The translations under genes and the position numbers were made by a program. From positions 1-57,419 of the forward strand of contig JACQFI010000016.1 of NCBI GenBank assembly GCA_016200135.1: a stretch of 57,419 nucleotides of DNA, in the 5' to 3' direction. Shown here piece after piece: positions 50,327-57,419 of the stretch. Below the pieces are notes generated by a model that worked only from the letters and a program-made list of their open reading frames with translations, did no database searches and was not told where the DNA came from. Within the stretch, counting starts at the first letter, position 1, and each line of letters begins with the position of its first letter. The DNA is from Planctomycetota bacterium. GTDB taxonomy: Bacteria > Planctomycetota > SZUA-567 > H5-PLA8.

Positions 50327-52933
50327 ATGAAAATGCGCTGCCAGCTTGTGTTCGGCCTGCTCTGCGGCCTTGCGTCTCTTCCCGTGAACCTGCGTGGCGC
50401 GGACGATGCGCCCACGGGTTTGGAACTGGTCCATGGCGATGCCACGGTGGTGGTCTACATCAAGGATGTGCCCGCCTTCCGCAAGGCCATCGCCGACTCC
50501 GATTTCGGCCAGCTCTGGGCCGAACCCGACCTGCAGCTCTTCGCGAAGCCGGCCTGGACCGCCGCGCTCGAACAGTATGCTGAGCATCGCAAGGACGCGC
50601 CCTTCCTGCCCGATCCCGCCGACATCGAGAAGGTCGCCAGCGGCGGAATCGCTGCGGGGTTCACCTTCAATGCGGGCGGACCGCCCAAGATCAGCCTCGC
50701 GGTGAAGGCCGGCGATGCCAAGGCCGCCGAACGCCTCCTCGCCGTGCTCCTGAAAGGCAAACCGCTCGCCGAGGGCCAAGTCGTGCCGCTCACGCCCAAC
50801 CCGGACAAAGGTCCCGCCTTGGTCTATGAGAAAGGCTTCGTGCTCCTGAGCGACAGCGCCGAGAATCTCAAGGCCATGCGCGCGCGCCTGGCCGAACCGG
50901 CCAAGCGCGCCGACGCCTTTGCCTCCGCCAAGAACTGGACCGCGGCCTGTAAACTCCTGGGCAGCGAAGGCCACGCAGCGGTCTATGCGGACGTGCCCGC
51001 GCTCTTGAAGCTGCTGCTGGCCAAAGAGAAGCCCGCCGACGTGGAAAAAATAAAGAAGGCCCTGACCGCCGCGGGCATCGACGCCGCGCAGAGCATGGTC
51101 GTGCAACTTGGCTCGCGCGGCACCGTGATCGGCCTGGACCTGGCCGTTCCCATCGCCGGCGCGCCCAAGGGCTTCTTCGCCGCCGCCGCGGCGGCCCAGC
51201 CGATTCCCGCCGCCGCGCTCAAGGTCGTGCCCGAATCCGCCTCGTTCTGCTCGGCCAGCCGCATCGACCTGGCGAATCTCTGGAAGCAGATCCGCGACCT
51301 GGTCGAACCAGAGGCCGGGCCGGAATTCGCAAAAGAACTGGCGCGCGCCGGCGACCTCCTCGGCATGGACATCGAGAAGGAGCTGTTGCCGCTCTTCGGC
51401 GACACTTGGGTCGCTTACGATGTAGGCGGCGCGGAATTCATGGGCTTCATGCCCGCCACGGCGCTTGCGGTCGAAGTCAAGGACCCGGCCAAGGCCGCCA
51501 AGGCCCTGGACGCGGCGCTTGGCGCGGTCCAGAAGCTGGCCGCGGGCAACGGCGCGCCGCCCCCGGAGGTCCGCGAGGTCAAGCTCGGCGAGACGCGCGT
51601 GAAGTACATCAATATTGCCGCGATGCCCATCTCGCCGGCCGCGGCCATCGAAGGCAACCGCCTGATCGTCACGCTCTCGGTCGCCTCCATGCGCCGCGCG
51701 CTGAAGCAACTCGCCGCCGCGAAAGACATCACCGCCACGCCCGGCTTCAAGGAAGCCCTCGAACGCATCACCGGCAAGCCCCTGGACCTGAAGGCCCTTC
51801 CCGCGCAGTTCAGTTACTCCTGCCCTTCCGGGAACGCCGTGGCCACGCAGACCGTCGCCCAGATGGGACAGATGCTGGTCGGCGTGCTCAAGATGGAGTG
51901 GAATATGAAGGCCGCGTTCGGCCAGGCGCAGACGCCCGCCGAGCAGCGCATGGCCGAGATCCTGAATAAAGTGGACTTCGCGCTCTTCCCCGAGGACGCG
52001 GTCTTCACCCGCCACATGAAGCCCGCCGCCACCGTCTCGCTCTTTACCGCGGACGGCTGGCTCACGCGCGCCGACCTGCCCGTGCCCAGCACCGGCGCGC
52101 TCGGTTCGGGCCAGGGTGGCATCTATACGCTTCCGATCATCGCCGCGATCGCCGTCCCCAACCTGCTCCGCTCGCGCATGGCCGCCAACGAATCCGCCGC
52201 CATCGCCGCGTGCAAGACCTTCGCCGAAGCCGAGGACATCTACCGCCGCACCGATTGGGACGCCGACGGCATCCTCGAGTACGCCCAGACCATCAAGGGC
52301 GACAACAGCCTCTACGAGAAGAACGCCGGCAAGGGCGATCTCACGCTGGTGGACGATGCGTTTGCCAAGGCCGAAGTGCTCACCGTCCTCAAGGCCCTCG
52401 AAGACAAGGACCTGCCCGAGGCCAAGCCCGAGGAGGCCCAGGCCTTCGCCAAGGCCCTGCCCAAGCTCTCGTCCGACGATTTCCAGGAACGCGAGAACGC
52501 CACGGCCGACATCGTGAAGCTCGGCCCCGGCGTCGTGAAACTCCTCGAAAAAGCCGCCGCCGACACCAAGGACGTGGAAGTGCGCCAGCGCTGCAAGTCC
52601 ATCGCCGACGGCATCCGCAAGGACCTGGCCCAGAAACAGGGCGCGACCGTCACGCAGGCCAATGCCCCCAAGGCCGGTTATTACTTCAAGGTGCTGAAGG
52701 ACCAAGGCCCGCACGCGCCCGGCGGGCGCAAGAGCTACGTCGTCAACGGCAACATGACCCTCGGCTACGCGCTCGTCGCGTGGCCGGCCGAATACGACGG
52801 CACCGGCCGCAACACGTTCATCATCAACAACACCGGCACCGTCTATCAGAAAGATATGGGCGCCGAGACGCAGAAGACCTGCGAGACGATGACCGAGTAC
52901 GACCCGGCGGAAGGCTGGGTGGTCTCGGAGTAA
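50327..52933 (+). CDS. Large secreted protein: DUF3352-like region fused to pilin-helix plus DUF2950/HEAT cassette
   Basis: 868 aa with a signal peptide (MKMRCQLVFGLLCGLASLPV). Residues ~30-590 resemble the DUF3352-type secreted proteins of planctomycetes (GDATVVVYIKDVPAF, GFVLLSDSAENLKAMR, VTLSVASMRRALKQL). Near 600-625 the sequence changes to LPIIAAIAVPNLLRSRMAAN, the C-terminal half of a type IV pilin N-terminal helix, and runs into NESAAIAACKTFAEAEDIYR, the DUF2950-like domain with its HEAT-like insert (FQERENATADIVKLGPGVVK), as in the preceding paralogue. The hydrophobic helix is internal and lacks the G/FTLIE site, so it cannot be processed as a prepilin. It looks like a fusion of two gene families. 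Confidence 0.75.
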   Translation: MKMRCQLVFGLLCGLASLPVNLRGADDAPTGLELVHGDATVVVYIKDVPAFRKAIADSDFGQLWAEPDLQLFAKPAWTAALEQYAEHRKDAPFLPDPADIEKVASGGIAAGFTFNAGGPPKISLAVKAGDAKAAERLLAVLLKGKPLAEGQVVPLTPNPDKGPALVYEKGFVLLSDSAENLKAMRARLAEPAKRADAFASAKNWTAACKLLGSEGHAAVYADVPALLKLLLAKEKPADVEKIKKALTAAGIDAAQSMVVQLGSRGTVIGLDLAVPIAGAPKGFFAAAAAAQPIPAAALKVVPESASFCSASRIDLANLWKQIRDLVEPEAGPEFAKELARAGDLLGMDIEKELLPLFGDTWVAYDVGGAEFMGFMPATALAVEVKDPAKAAKALDAALGAVQKLAAGNGAPPPEVREVKLGETRVKYINIAAMPISPAAAIEGNRLIVTLSVASMRRALKQLAAAKDITATPGFKEALERITGKPLDLKALPAQFSYSCPSGNAVATQTVAQMGQMLVGVLKMEWNMKAAFGQAQTPAEQRMAEILNKVDFALFPEDAVFTRHMKPAATVSLFTADGWLTRADLPVPSTGALGSGQGGIYTLPIIAAIAVPNLLRSRMAANESAAIAACKTFAEAEDIYRRTDWDADGILEYAQTIKGDNSLYEKNAGKGDLTLVDDAFAKAEVLTVLKALEDKDLPEAKPEEAQAFAKALPKLSSDDFQERENATADIVKLGPGVVKLLEKAAADTKDVEVRQRCKSIADGIRKDLAQKQGATVTQANAPKAGYYFKVLKDQGPHAPGGRKSYVVNGNMTLGYALVAWPAEYDGTGRNTFIINNTGTVYQKDMGAETQKTCETMTEYDPAEGWVVSE

Positions 52934-53116
52934 AGGATGCCTCGCGGCGGGCTTGTCGTTCACCTGCACAGCGAGCGCCAGTTTCTTGCACACTCGCGCC
53001 CAATCGCGCATGTAACTCGTTCAGGCTCGCGGCATGCGAAGTCGGAACGGATGGCGCGGCTTTTGCGCCGTTTGAACCACGGATAAGTTTCAGTTCACCT
53101 GATTAAGGAGCGAACC

Positions 53117-53539
53117 ATGTCCCGCAGCCTGGCCTGTCTTGCCGCGTTCTTCTTCCTTGCCACCGCTGCCGCGTACGCGGCGGAAAAGGCCGAGCCCAAA
53201 GCGCCCGAGGGCGAATGGACCGTGCAGCTCAAGCCCGCCGCGGGCAACAAGCTCAAGGGTACCACCCAAGCCTATCCCGACACCATCACCATCAAGGATG
53301 GCAAGTTCAGCACGCAGGTGAACACGAAGTACGGTTTCGATGCCGTTGCGTGCAAGGTCAAGACCGAAGGCGGCAAGACCCTCGTCACCGCGGAACTCAG
53401 CGACGAGAAGCACGGCAAGAACACATACGAGCTGACCTTCAGCGGCACTGCGGTCGAAGGCACGATGAAGTGGGGCAAGGCCGGCGAAGACGGCAAACCC
53501 AAGTCGGCCGAGTACGCAGTCAGCGGAACCAAGAAGTAG
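53117..53539 (+). CDS. Small secreted beta-barrel-like protein (lipocalin-like pattern)
   Basis: 140 aa with a signal peptide (MSRSLACLAAFFFLATAAAY). The mature part is a run of short beta strands: GEWTVQLKPA, DTITIKDGKFST, TLVTAELSDEKH, NTYELTFSGTAVEGTMKW, the pattern of small lipocalin-like secreted proteins often named for TIGR03066/067-type families in planctomycetes. No ligand or catalytic residues are evident. It has the same ATTAAGGAG leader as the two secreted-protein genes upstream and ends 24 bp from a convergent SGNH hydrolase. Confidence 0.65.
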   Translation: MSRSLACLAAFFFLATAAAYAAEKAEPKAPEGEWTVQLKPAAGNKLKGTTQAYPDTITIKDGKFSTQVNTKYGFDAVACKVKTEGGKTLVTAELSDEKHGKNTYELTFSGTAVEGTMKWGKAGEDGKPKSAEYAVSGTKK

Positions 53540-53563
53540 CTCCGCGCCCGGCGGCCGCTCGCG

Positions 53564-54229
53564 CTAGAACTCGAAGCCCAGCGCCTTGAGGACCGCGGCG
53601 GCGGCGATCACGCTGCCCGCCTCGTTGAAGTGCCCGCCGTCCGAATACACCGAGTGGATCGGGTGCTGCTTATACAGGTCCACCGCCGCCGCGTGCAGGC
53701 GCCGGCCGGCATCGATGTAGATGCCGCCGCGCCTCTTGGCCACGCGCCGCAGGGCTTCATAGTAGGCCTTGCGCTTCGCGTACGTCCGCAACTTCTCCTT
53801 GGGCATGTGCGGGCCGGCCTTGAAGCCGCCGAGCAAAGCCATGCGCGTGCCGCAGGCGGCCTGCGCGCGCGCGGCGTAGCGGTCCAGCGTCGCTTCGAAT
53901 TCCGCAATGGGAATCTTGCGGTTCATGTCGTTCCCGCCCAGCGTCAGCACGATCAACGCGGGCTTGTGCGGACGCACCATCTTCTCCCAGCGCGCGTCCA
54001 CCTCGCGGCAGGAAGACCCGCCCACCGCCGCGTGATGAAAGGTCAGCCGCAGGTCCGGCCGCCAGCAGAAGAGCAACCGCGCGACCTCGTCGGCATATGT
54101 GCGCTTCCAGTTCATCAGTTCCAGGTAGGGCCACGTGTCGAGCGACGGCGGCGACCTCCGCCCGGTCAGGCTGTCGCCCTCGAAGACAATCGTCTGGCCG
54201 CGCTTGAGCATGAACCGGTCTTTAGGCAT
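53564..54229 (-). CDS. SGNH/GDSL family hydrolase
   Basis: 221 aa. Block I is FEGDSLTGRR with the nucleophilic Ser at 20, block II Gly lies in AAVGGSSCREV, block III is TLGGNDMNRK (oxyanion Asn), and block V is YSDGGHFNEAG with the catalytic Asp and His. All four SGNH residues are present. There is no signal peptide, so an intracellular or unconventionally placed esterase/deacetylase is expected, often acting on acetylated sugars. It is last in a minus-strand group with a sugar epimerase and a zinc alcohol dehydrogenase, suggesting carbohydrate metabolism. Confidence 0.86.
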   Translation of the reverse strand: MPKDRFMLKRGQTIVFEGDSLTGRRSPPSLDTWPYLELMNWKRTYADEVARLLFCWRPDLRLTFHHAAVGGSSCREVDARWEKMVRPHKPALIVLTLGGNDMNRKIPIAEFEATLDRYAARAQAACGTRMALLGGFKAGPHMPKEKLRTYAKRKAYYEALRRVAKRRGGIYIDAGRRLHAAAVDLYKQHPIHSVYSDGGHFNEAGSVIAAAAVLKALGFEF

Positions 54230-54272
54230 TCGCGTATTTCCTCGCTTCCAAGAATCTCGACCAATGCGTTTC

Positions 54273-54296
54273 TTGGCGCTTTGGCGTCTTGGCGGT
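54273..54296. repeat. Octanucleotide repeat between SGNH hydrolase and epimerase genes
   Basis: Three 8-bp units: TTGGCGCT, TTGGCGTC, TTGGCGGT. It belongs to the same class of short degenerate intergenic repeats as the heptad arrays but with period 8 and a different core. Confidence 0.6.
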
Positions 54297-54325
54297 TAAT
54301 CCCTTCTGTAATGCGTTCAAAATCT

Positions 54326-55051
54326 TCACACGCCTTCCGGCCAGCGGTCTTGCGGTTCGTAGCCGAGTAACGCGCGCGCTTCTGCGTTGCTGAAGTACGT
54401 CTTCTCGACCGGCTTGCTCGTCGCGAAGCAGACTTCAAACGTGAAGGGCTGCTCCGTCTCTACCGCGCAGGCGAAGACGCGCCCCGCGTCGCCGGGGCTC
54501 AAGTACGTATCGCGGCTGAACGCGTCGCGCTCGAAGACCGCGTGGTCGCTCTTTAAGCGCGGGCACCAGCCCAGCCGCAGCGCCAGAAACTGCATCCCAT
54601 AGTTGTGCGCGTACGCCTGCCCCGCGCCTTCCGCGAACATCTTGGCCGACGCGTACAGGTTGCGCGGCGTCGGCGGCGTGCTTCCGTTTGCCGGAAAAGG
54701 CCCGTGATGTCCGAGTTGCCCGGTGCTCGCGAAGACGACCCGCTTCACGCCGCTCAGCCGCGCGGCCTCGAATGCGTGGTACACGCCCAGGATGTTGTTG
54801 GGGAGCAGCTTGGTGACGAAGTCGTCCTCGTCCGGCACCGCCGCCAGATGGATGAGCACCTCCACGCCAGTCATCGCCTCGCGGAGTTTACCGGGATCGT
54901 CCAGCCCGCCGATGCGCGCATCGTCCACGCCCGGCGTGGCCTTCAAGTCCCACCCGCGCACGCGCTGCCCCCGCACGCGCAGTTCCTTGCAGACCGCCTG
55001 GCCAACCCGGCCGGCCGAACCTGTAACCAGGACACTCTTGGGCTGGGGCAT
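54326..55051 (-). CDS. NAD-dependent epimerase/dehydratase (extended SDR)
   Basis: 241 aa from the ATG at 55051; the frame is open much further upstream, but that part is antisense to the alcohol dehydrogenase gene and the heptad array. The N-terminal VLVTGSAGRVGQAV is the SDR Rossmann motif (GxxGxxG); LIHLAAVPDEDDF and VVFASTGQLG follow. The Tyr-x3-Lys pair is YASAK in NLYASAKMFAEGAG. It is shorter than most extended SDRs, and the sequence ends LLGYEPQDRWPEG, a typical C-terminus for uronate dehydrogenase-like or sugar epimerase enzymes. Clustered with a sorbitol-type dehydrogenase, so it probably acts on a sugar or sugar acid. Confidence 0.83.
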   Translation of the reverse strand: MPQPKSVLVTGSAGRVGQAVCKELRVRGQRVRGWDLKATPGVDDARIGGLDDPGKLREAMTGVEVLIHLAAVPDEDDFVTKLLPNNILGVYHAFEAARLSGVKRVVFASTGQLGHHGPFPANGSTPPTPRNLYASAKMFAEGAGQAYAHNYGMQFLALRLGWCPRLKSDHAVFERDAFSRDTYLSPGDAGRVFACAVETEQPFTFEVCFATSKPVEKTYFSNAEARALLGYEPQDRWPEGV

Positions 55052-55076
55052 GTCAGGTCTCTTGGAATGCTCGGCC

Positions 55077-55157
55077 GGGAATTCGAATCCCGAAGCTCGA
55101 AATCCGCAAGCGTTGGAGGTACCCGCGACTTTCGGATTTCGAATTTCGTGCTTCGTG
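55077..55157. repeat. Inverted pair of heptanucleotide arrays
   Basis: Left array 55077-55111: GGGAATT, CGAATCC, CGAAGCT, CGAAATC, CGCAAGC. Right array 55130-55157: TTTCGGA, TTTCGAA, TTTCGTG, CTTCGTG. Both keep a 7-bp phase, and the right is roughly the inverted form of the left (TTCGG/CCGAA-type cores). They fill the spacer between the alcohol dehydrogenase stop and the epimerase start. Confidence 0.75.
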
Positions 55158-55170
55158 TTTATCCGTTCAG

Positions 55171-56196
55171 CTACGGCCGCAGCGCGATCTTCACCCGGTC
55201 GCCGGGGTCCTTGCTCAGCCGGTCGAACGCCGCCTGCCCTTCGTTCAGCGGCACGATATCGATCCACGGCTTGAGCTTGAACGCGCCGTTCACGACGAGG
55301 TTGTACGCTTCGAGGAAGTCCTTGTTGTTGAACCCGTAGCTGCACTGCAGCCGGATCTCGCGGCGCACGCAATCGGTCAGGTCGAAGGTCGTCTCGGGAG
55401 CGTCGAGCCCCAGCAGCAGAGCCGTTCCGCCCTTCACCAGCGCGGCCACGGTCTGTTGGCGCGTGATGGGAATGCCGACCGCTTCGAGTCCCAAATCTAC
55501 GCCGCGCCCGCCGGTCAGCTTGCGGACCTCCGCGACCACGTCCTGGCTCTTGGGGTCCAGCACACTCTCCGCGCCGAGTTGCTTCGCGACCGCCGCGCGC
55601 CGCGGGTTGGGTTCGACGACCGCCAGCACCCGCACGCCGCGCGCGCGGCAGACGCACAGGATCGCCATCCCCAGCGTCCCGCCGCCCCAGATCGCAGCGG
55701 TCGGATATTGCCCATGATAGGTCGGCGCATGCGCGAGCAGGTGCACCGCGTTCGCGAGCGGCTCGATCATGACGGCCTCGCCGTCGTCCACCGAATCCGG
55801 GAGCGGCAGCAGGTTATGCGCCGGAATCTTGAACGACTCCGCCATGCCGCCGGGAACTCTGTCCATCCCGATGAGGTACCAATTGAGGCAGACGTTCTGG
55901 CGGCCCTGCCGGCACATCTCGCACGTGCCGCACGAGACCAGCGGGTTCACGCTCACGCGCTTGCCCTTCAGCGCCGGATCGACGCCGGGCCCCAGGTCGC
56001 GCACCCAGCCGTGGGTCTCGTGCCCGAGCACCAACCCCGGCTGCCGCCGCGGACTGCGCCCATGAAAGCCGTGCATGTCCGAGCCGCAGATGCCCGTCGC
56101 CCCAACCTTGACGACCACTTCGCCAAACCCCGCCTTGGGCTCCGCGACGTCCTGCACCTCAACCTTATGAAACGCCGTCATCACCAGCGCTTTCAT
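55171..56196 (-). CDS. Zinc-dependent alcohol dehydrogenase (sorbitol/threonine dehydrogenase-like)
   Basis: 341 aa. Catalytic zinc ligands are Cys37 (GICGSDMH) and His59-Glu60 (LGHETHG); structural zinc is bound by Cys89, 92, 95 and 103 (CGTCEMCRQGRQNVC). The dinucleotide-binding loop is AIWGGGTLGMAILC. The C-terminal catalytic-domain signature (CVRREIRLQCSYGFNNKDF) resembles L-threonine or polyol dehydrogenases. It oxidises a secondary alcohol of a sugar or polyol with NAD(P). It is first in a three-gene minus-strand group with the epimerase and SGNH hydrolase, all of a carbohydrate type. Confidence 0.9.
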   Translation of the reverse strand: MKALVMTAFHKVEVQDVAEPKAGFGEVVVKVGATGICGSDMHGFHGRSPRRQPGLVLGHETHGWVRDLGPGVDPALKGKRVSVNPLVSCGTCEMCRQGRQNVCLNWYLIGMDRVPGGMAESFKIPAHNLLPLPDSVDDGEAVMIEPLANAVHLLAHAPTYHGQYPTAAIWGGGTLGMAILCVCRARGVRVLAVVEPNPRRAAVAKQLGAESVLDPKSQDVVAEVRKLTGGRGVDLGLEAVGIPITRQQTVAALVKGGTALLLGLDAPETTFDLTDCVRREIRLQCSYGFNNKDFLEAYNLVVNGAFKLKPWIDIVPLNEGQAAFDRLSKDPGDRVKIALRP

Positions 56197-56320
56197 GTCG
56201 CGCTCCTTATAGTTGTGCTTTGCCAGGCCCAGTTCGCCAATGCCGCGAAGTTCAGGCCGTATGCTCCTTTGATCGAATCAGACTACACTCCCTTCCGGAC
56301 TGCTTCAAACTGCCTTCGCG

Positions 56321-56530
56321 GAGGTTGGCTTGGCACAACCATGCGCTGCGGGTAAATAGATTCAGACCGGTTGTGGGTGCCATGGGTCGCGGCTGTATGC
56401 GACCCGTGCCTGTTCTGCGGGAGCAGGCGAATCCGCGGCACAGGTCGTCCCGATGAATCGGGCCGACCCATGGCACCCACTACCGGTCTGAATCCAGGAA
56501 GCATAGCGTCTGGGTCGAGCCGAGCCACCC
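56321..56530. repeat. Palindromic repeat element, copy A (MITE/REP-like)
   Basis: About 210 bp with imperfect terminal inverted repeats. Outer arms are GGTTGGCTTGGC on the left and GCCGAGCCACCC on the right. The inner arms are 30 bp (56360-56389 and 56464-56493) and differ at one base; they start ATTCAGACCGGT and end GCCATGGGTCG. The core has further hairpins, including CCCGAT-GA-ATCGGG. There is no coding capacity. The left ~85 bp recur at the right edge of the window. Confidence 0.75.
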
Positions 56531-56549
56531 GCCATCCTAAATTTTTAGT

Positions 56550-57302
56550 GTGCTCTGTCCCCGATATCTTGGACTTTAACAATAGTTTCATAAGGAATCC
56601 CATAATGAGCAAGAAAAATTCAGCAAAGGTTGCCTCAATTAGACTTGCAGAAAAGATCAATCGAGACTTAAGCAAGGCGGGTATGAAAAACCTAGAGATT
56701 TTAAGAATGGCAATTAATGATGCGAAAGAACTTGAAGCAGCAAAACACGGCCGACAGGCCAAAGGGTTGACCTTGAAGCTTGCAGGAGAAATATTGTCTA
56801 TTCTCAACGAAGCCTATGAAAAGATAGTTCAACCAGGTGGTGAATTTTCAAATCAAGATGAACTTTCACGCGAGGAGCGCAAGCTTTTATTGGAGATGCT
56901 GATCAAAAGGTTTGGTGACAATCTCGGATATTCGGTCTTCAAGTTTCGAAACGAGGTATTCGAGAAGCATCTTGTTGGCGAAGGGTCCACAGAATTTGTT
57001 AAGAATTTCTATCGACATATTAGGCTTTTCAGAAATATTCGTTTCGAAACAAAGCAGTTGAAAAAAGCACTACAAACAAAGAGGGCTATTGAACGGCTTG
57101 GTGATGAGACGGTTATTAAGAGGCTGTTGCATGCTGCAACCTTGCTTGAAACTAGCTCCGCAAGAGTTTCTGGTGTCGAATTCAAGGATCCCAATGGTGT
57201 TCGACTTTATCAAGCGGTAAATACTGCATGGAATGCAGTCGTAATTACTTTGAGCGCAATTGCAATCTCTGCCGGCGTGTAGAGAAATCGGTGACAGAGC
57301 AC
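56550..57302 (+). mobile_element. Putative mobile unit bounded by 16-bp inverted repeats
   Basis: GTGCTCTGTCCCCGAT (56550-56565) and ATCGGTGACAGAGCAC (57287-57302) are inverted repeats with one mismatch enclosing a single gene. The interior is much more AT-rich than the flanks. It encodes no transposase. Ends of this GTGTCTGTCCCC-like type accompany REP-associated Y1 transposases in other genomes, as far as I recall, which could move it in trans. CCTAA occurs just outside both ends, too weak to call a target duplication. Confidence 0.5.
56605..57282 (+). CDS. Protein of unknown function in an inverted-repeat-bounded cassette
   Basis: 225 aa from the ATG at 56605, preceded by AAGGA. The frame is open further upstream through the repeat element, but that part is non-coding in appearance. 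The protein is basic and mainly helical (KVASIRLAEKINRDLSKAGM, KLLLEMLIKRFGDNLGYS, TKQLKKALQTKRAIERLGD). It ends in a hydrophobic stretch (AWNAVVITLSAIAISAGV) that could be a C-terminal membrane anchor. No family is recognised. Its AT-rich composition and its position inside 16-bp inverted repeats suggest a mobile cargo gene; a defence or addiction role would be speculation. Confidence 0.6.
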   Translation: MSKKNSAKVASIRLAEKINRDLSKAGMKNLEILRMAINDAKELEAAKHGRQAKGLTLKLAGEILSILNEAYEKIVQPGGEFSNQDELSREERKLLLEMLIKRFGDNLGYSVFKFRNEVFEKHLVGEGSTEFVKNFYRHIRLFRNIRFETKQLKKALQTKRAIERLGDETVIKRLLHAATLLETSSARVSGVEFKDPNGVRLYQAVNTAWNAVVITLSAIAISAGV

Positions 57303-57326
57303 CCTAACTTGACGCGGTCGATACGG

Positions 57327-57419
57327 GCGGGTGGCTTGGCACAACCATGCGCTGCGAGTAAATAGATTCAGACCGGCTGTGGGTGCCATGGGTCGCAGCC
57401 GTTCGCGACCTGTGCCGCC
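57327..57419. repeat. Palindromic repeat element, copy B (cut by the right edge)
   Basis: From GCGGGTGGCTTGGC onward the sequence repeats copy A in the same orientation with a few substitutions (compare 57333-57400 with 56327-56394), starting about 1006 bp further on. It is cut by the window end before its right arm. Together the two copies flank the inverted-repeat-bounded cassette. Confidence 0.75.

Noticed and set aside
50294..53011. 905-codon minus-strand open frame antisense to the DUF3352/DUF2950 fusion
   Set aside because: Antisense shadow of a recognisable secreted protein; no Shine-Dalgarno and no family resemblance.

Overview
The window is GC-rich bacterial DNA interrupted by several visibly AT-richer patches. 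It suggests a diderm of the Planctomycetota or a neighbouring PVC-like or Hydrogenedentota-like lineage. The reasons are an OprO/P-type porin ending in an aromatic residue, squalene-hopene cyclase, a sigma factor overlapping a FecR-like anti-sigma gene, HEAT-like inserts of planctomycete style, DUF2950-like secreted proteins, pseudopilins carrying LamG folds, and abundant short degenerate repeats between genes. No rRNA, CRISPR array or complete tRNA was recognised, so the placement is inferred from protein style only.

Layout. 1-4717 (minus): a sugar-utilisation operon of LacI-type regulator, secreted clan GH-A hydrolase and FAD oxidoreductase (cut by the window edge), with a long inverted repeat over the regulator start. 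4718-5850: apparently decayed DNA and a shortened alpha/beta hydrolase. 5917-8721 (minus): membrane-anchored GH5-like hydrolase. 8951-11734 (plus): gmd and fcl for GDP-L-fucose, separated by a minus-strand HigBA-type toxin-antitoxin pair. 11847-15312: histidine phosphatase, squalene-hopene cyclase, small secreted protein. 15313-16253: AT-richer patch with a methyltransferase and a tRNA-like remnant. 16254-19439: sigma factor, FecR-like protein and thioredoxin-fold secreted protein, closed by a strong terminator. 19491-20822: AT-rich gene with its own promoter/operator. 20823-27243: small membrane protein, possible double-hotdog protein, family 2 glycosyltransferase, PA14/SGNH-like secreted protein. 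27253-28119 (minus): zinc-finger secreted protein.

28474-43642 (minus) is the centrepiece: a long probable operon for a hybrid type II secretion / type IV pilus machine (PilM-PilN fusion, PilO, a small membrane protein, a TPR protein, pseudopilins G, H, K, J, I) with aroA at its end. GspH and GspK carry LamG-like folds. GspK and GspJ share at least seven copies of a module resembling one seen in phage tail proteins. GspK is split by an apparent one-base frameshift. 43810-48114 (minus): folD, a family 87-type glycosyltransferase interrupted by an in-frame TGA, and the porin. 48361-53539 (plus): PIG-L deacetylase and a set of secreted proteins, two of which share a DUF2950-like domain with a HEAT-like insert; in one, the domain follows a recognisable pilin helix. 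53564-56196 (minus): SGNH hydrolase, sugar epimerase, zinc alcohol dehydrogenase. 56321-57419: two copies of a palindromic repeat flank a 753-bp unit that is bounded by 16-bp inverted repeats and carries one AT-rich gene of unknown function.

The best candidates for something undescribed are (i) arrays of 7-bp repeats that change stepwise from unit to unit, sit at gene ends and in one case encode a prepilin leader, (ii) the shared module and LamG folds in the pseudopilins, (iii) the pilin/DUF2950/HEAT mosaic proteins, and (iv) the inverted-repeat-bounded gene cassette at the right edge. Several lesions (frameshift, nonsense codon, truncated hydrolase, missing start) could be assembly errors or real decay; the sequence alone cannot decide.
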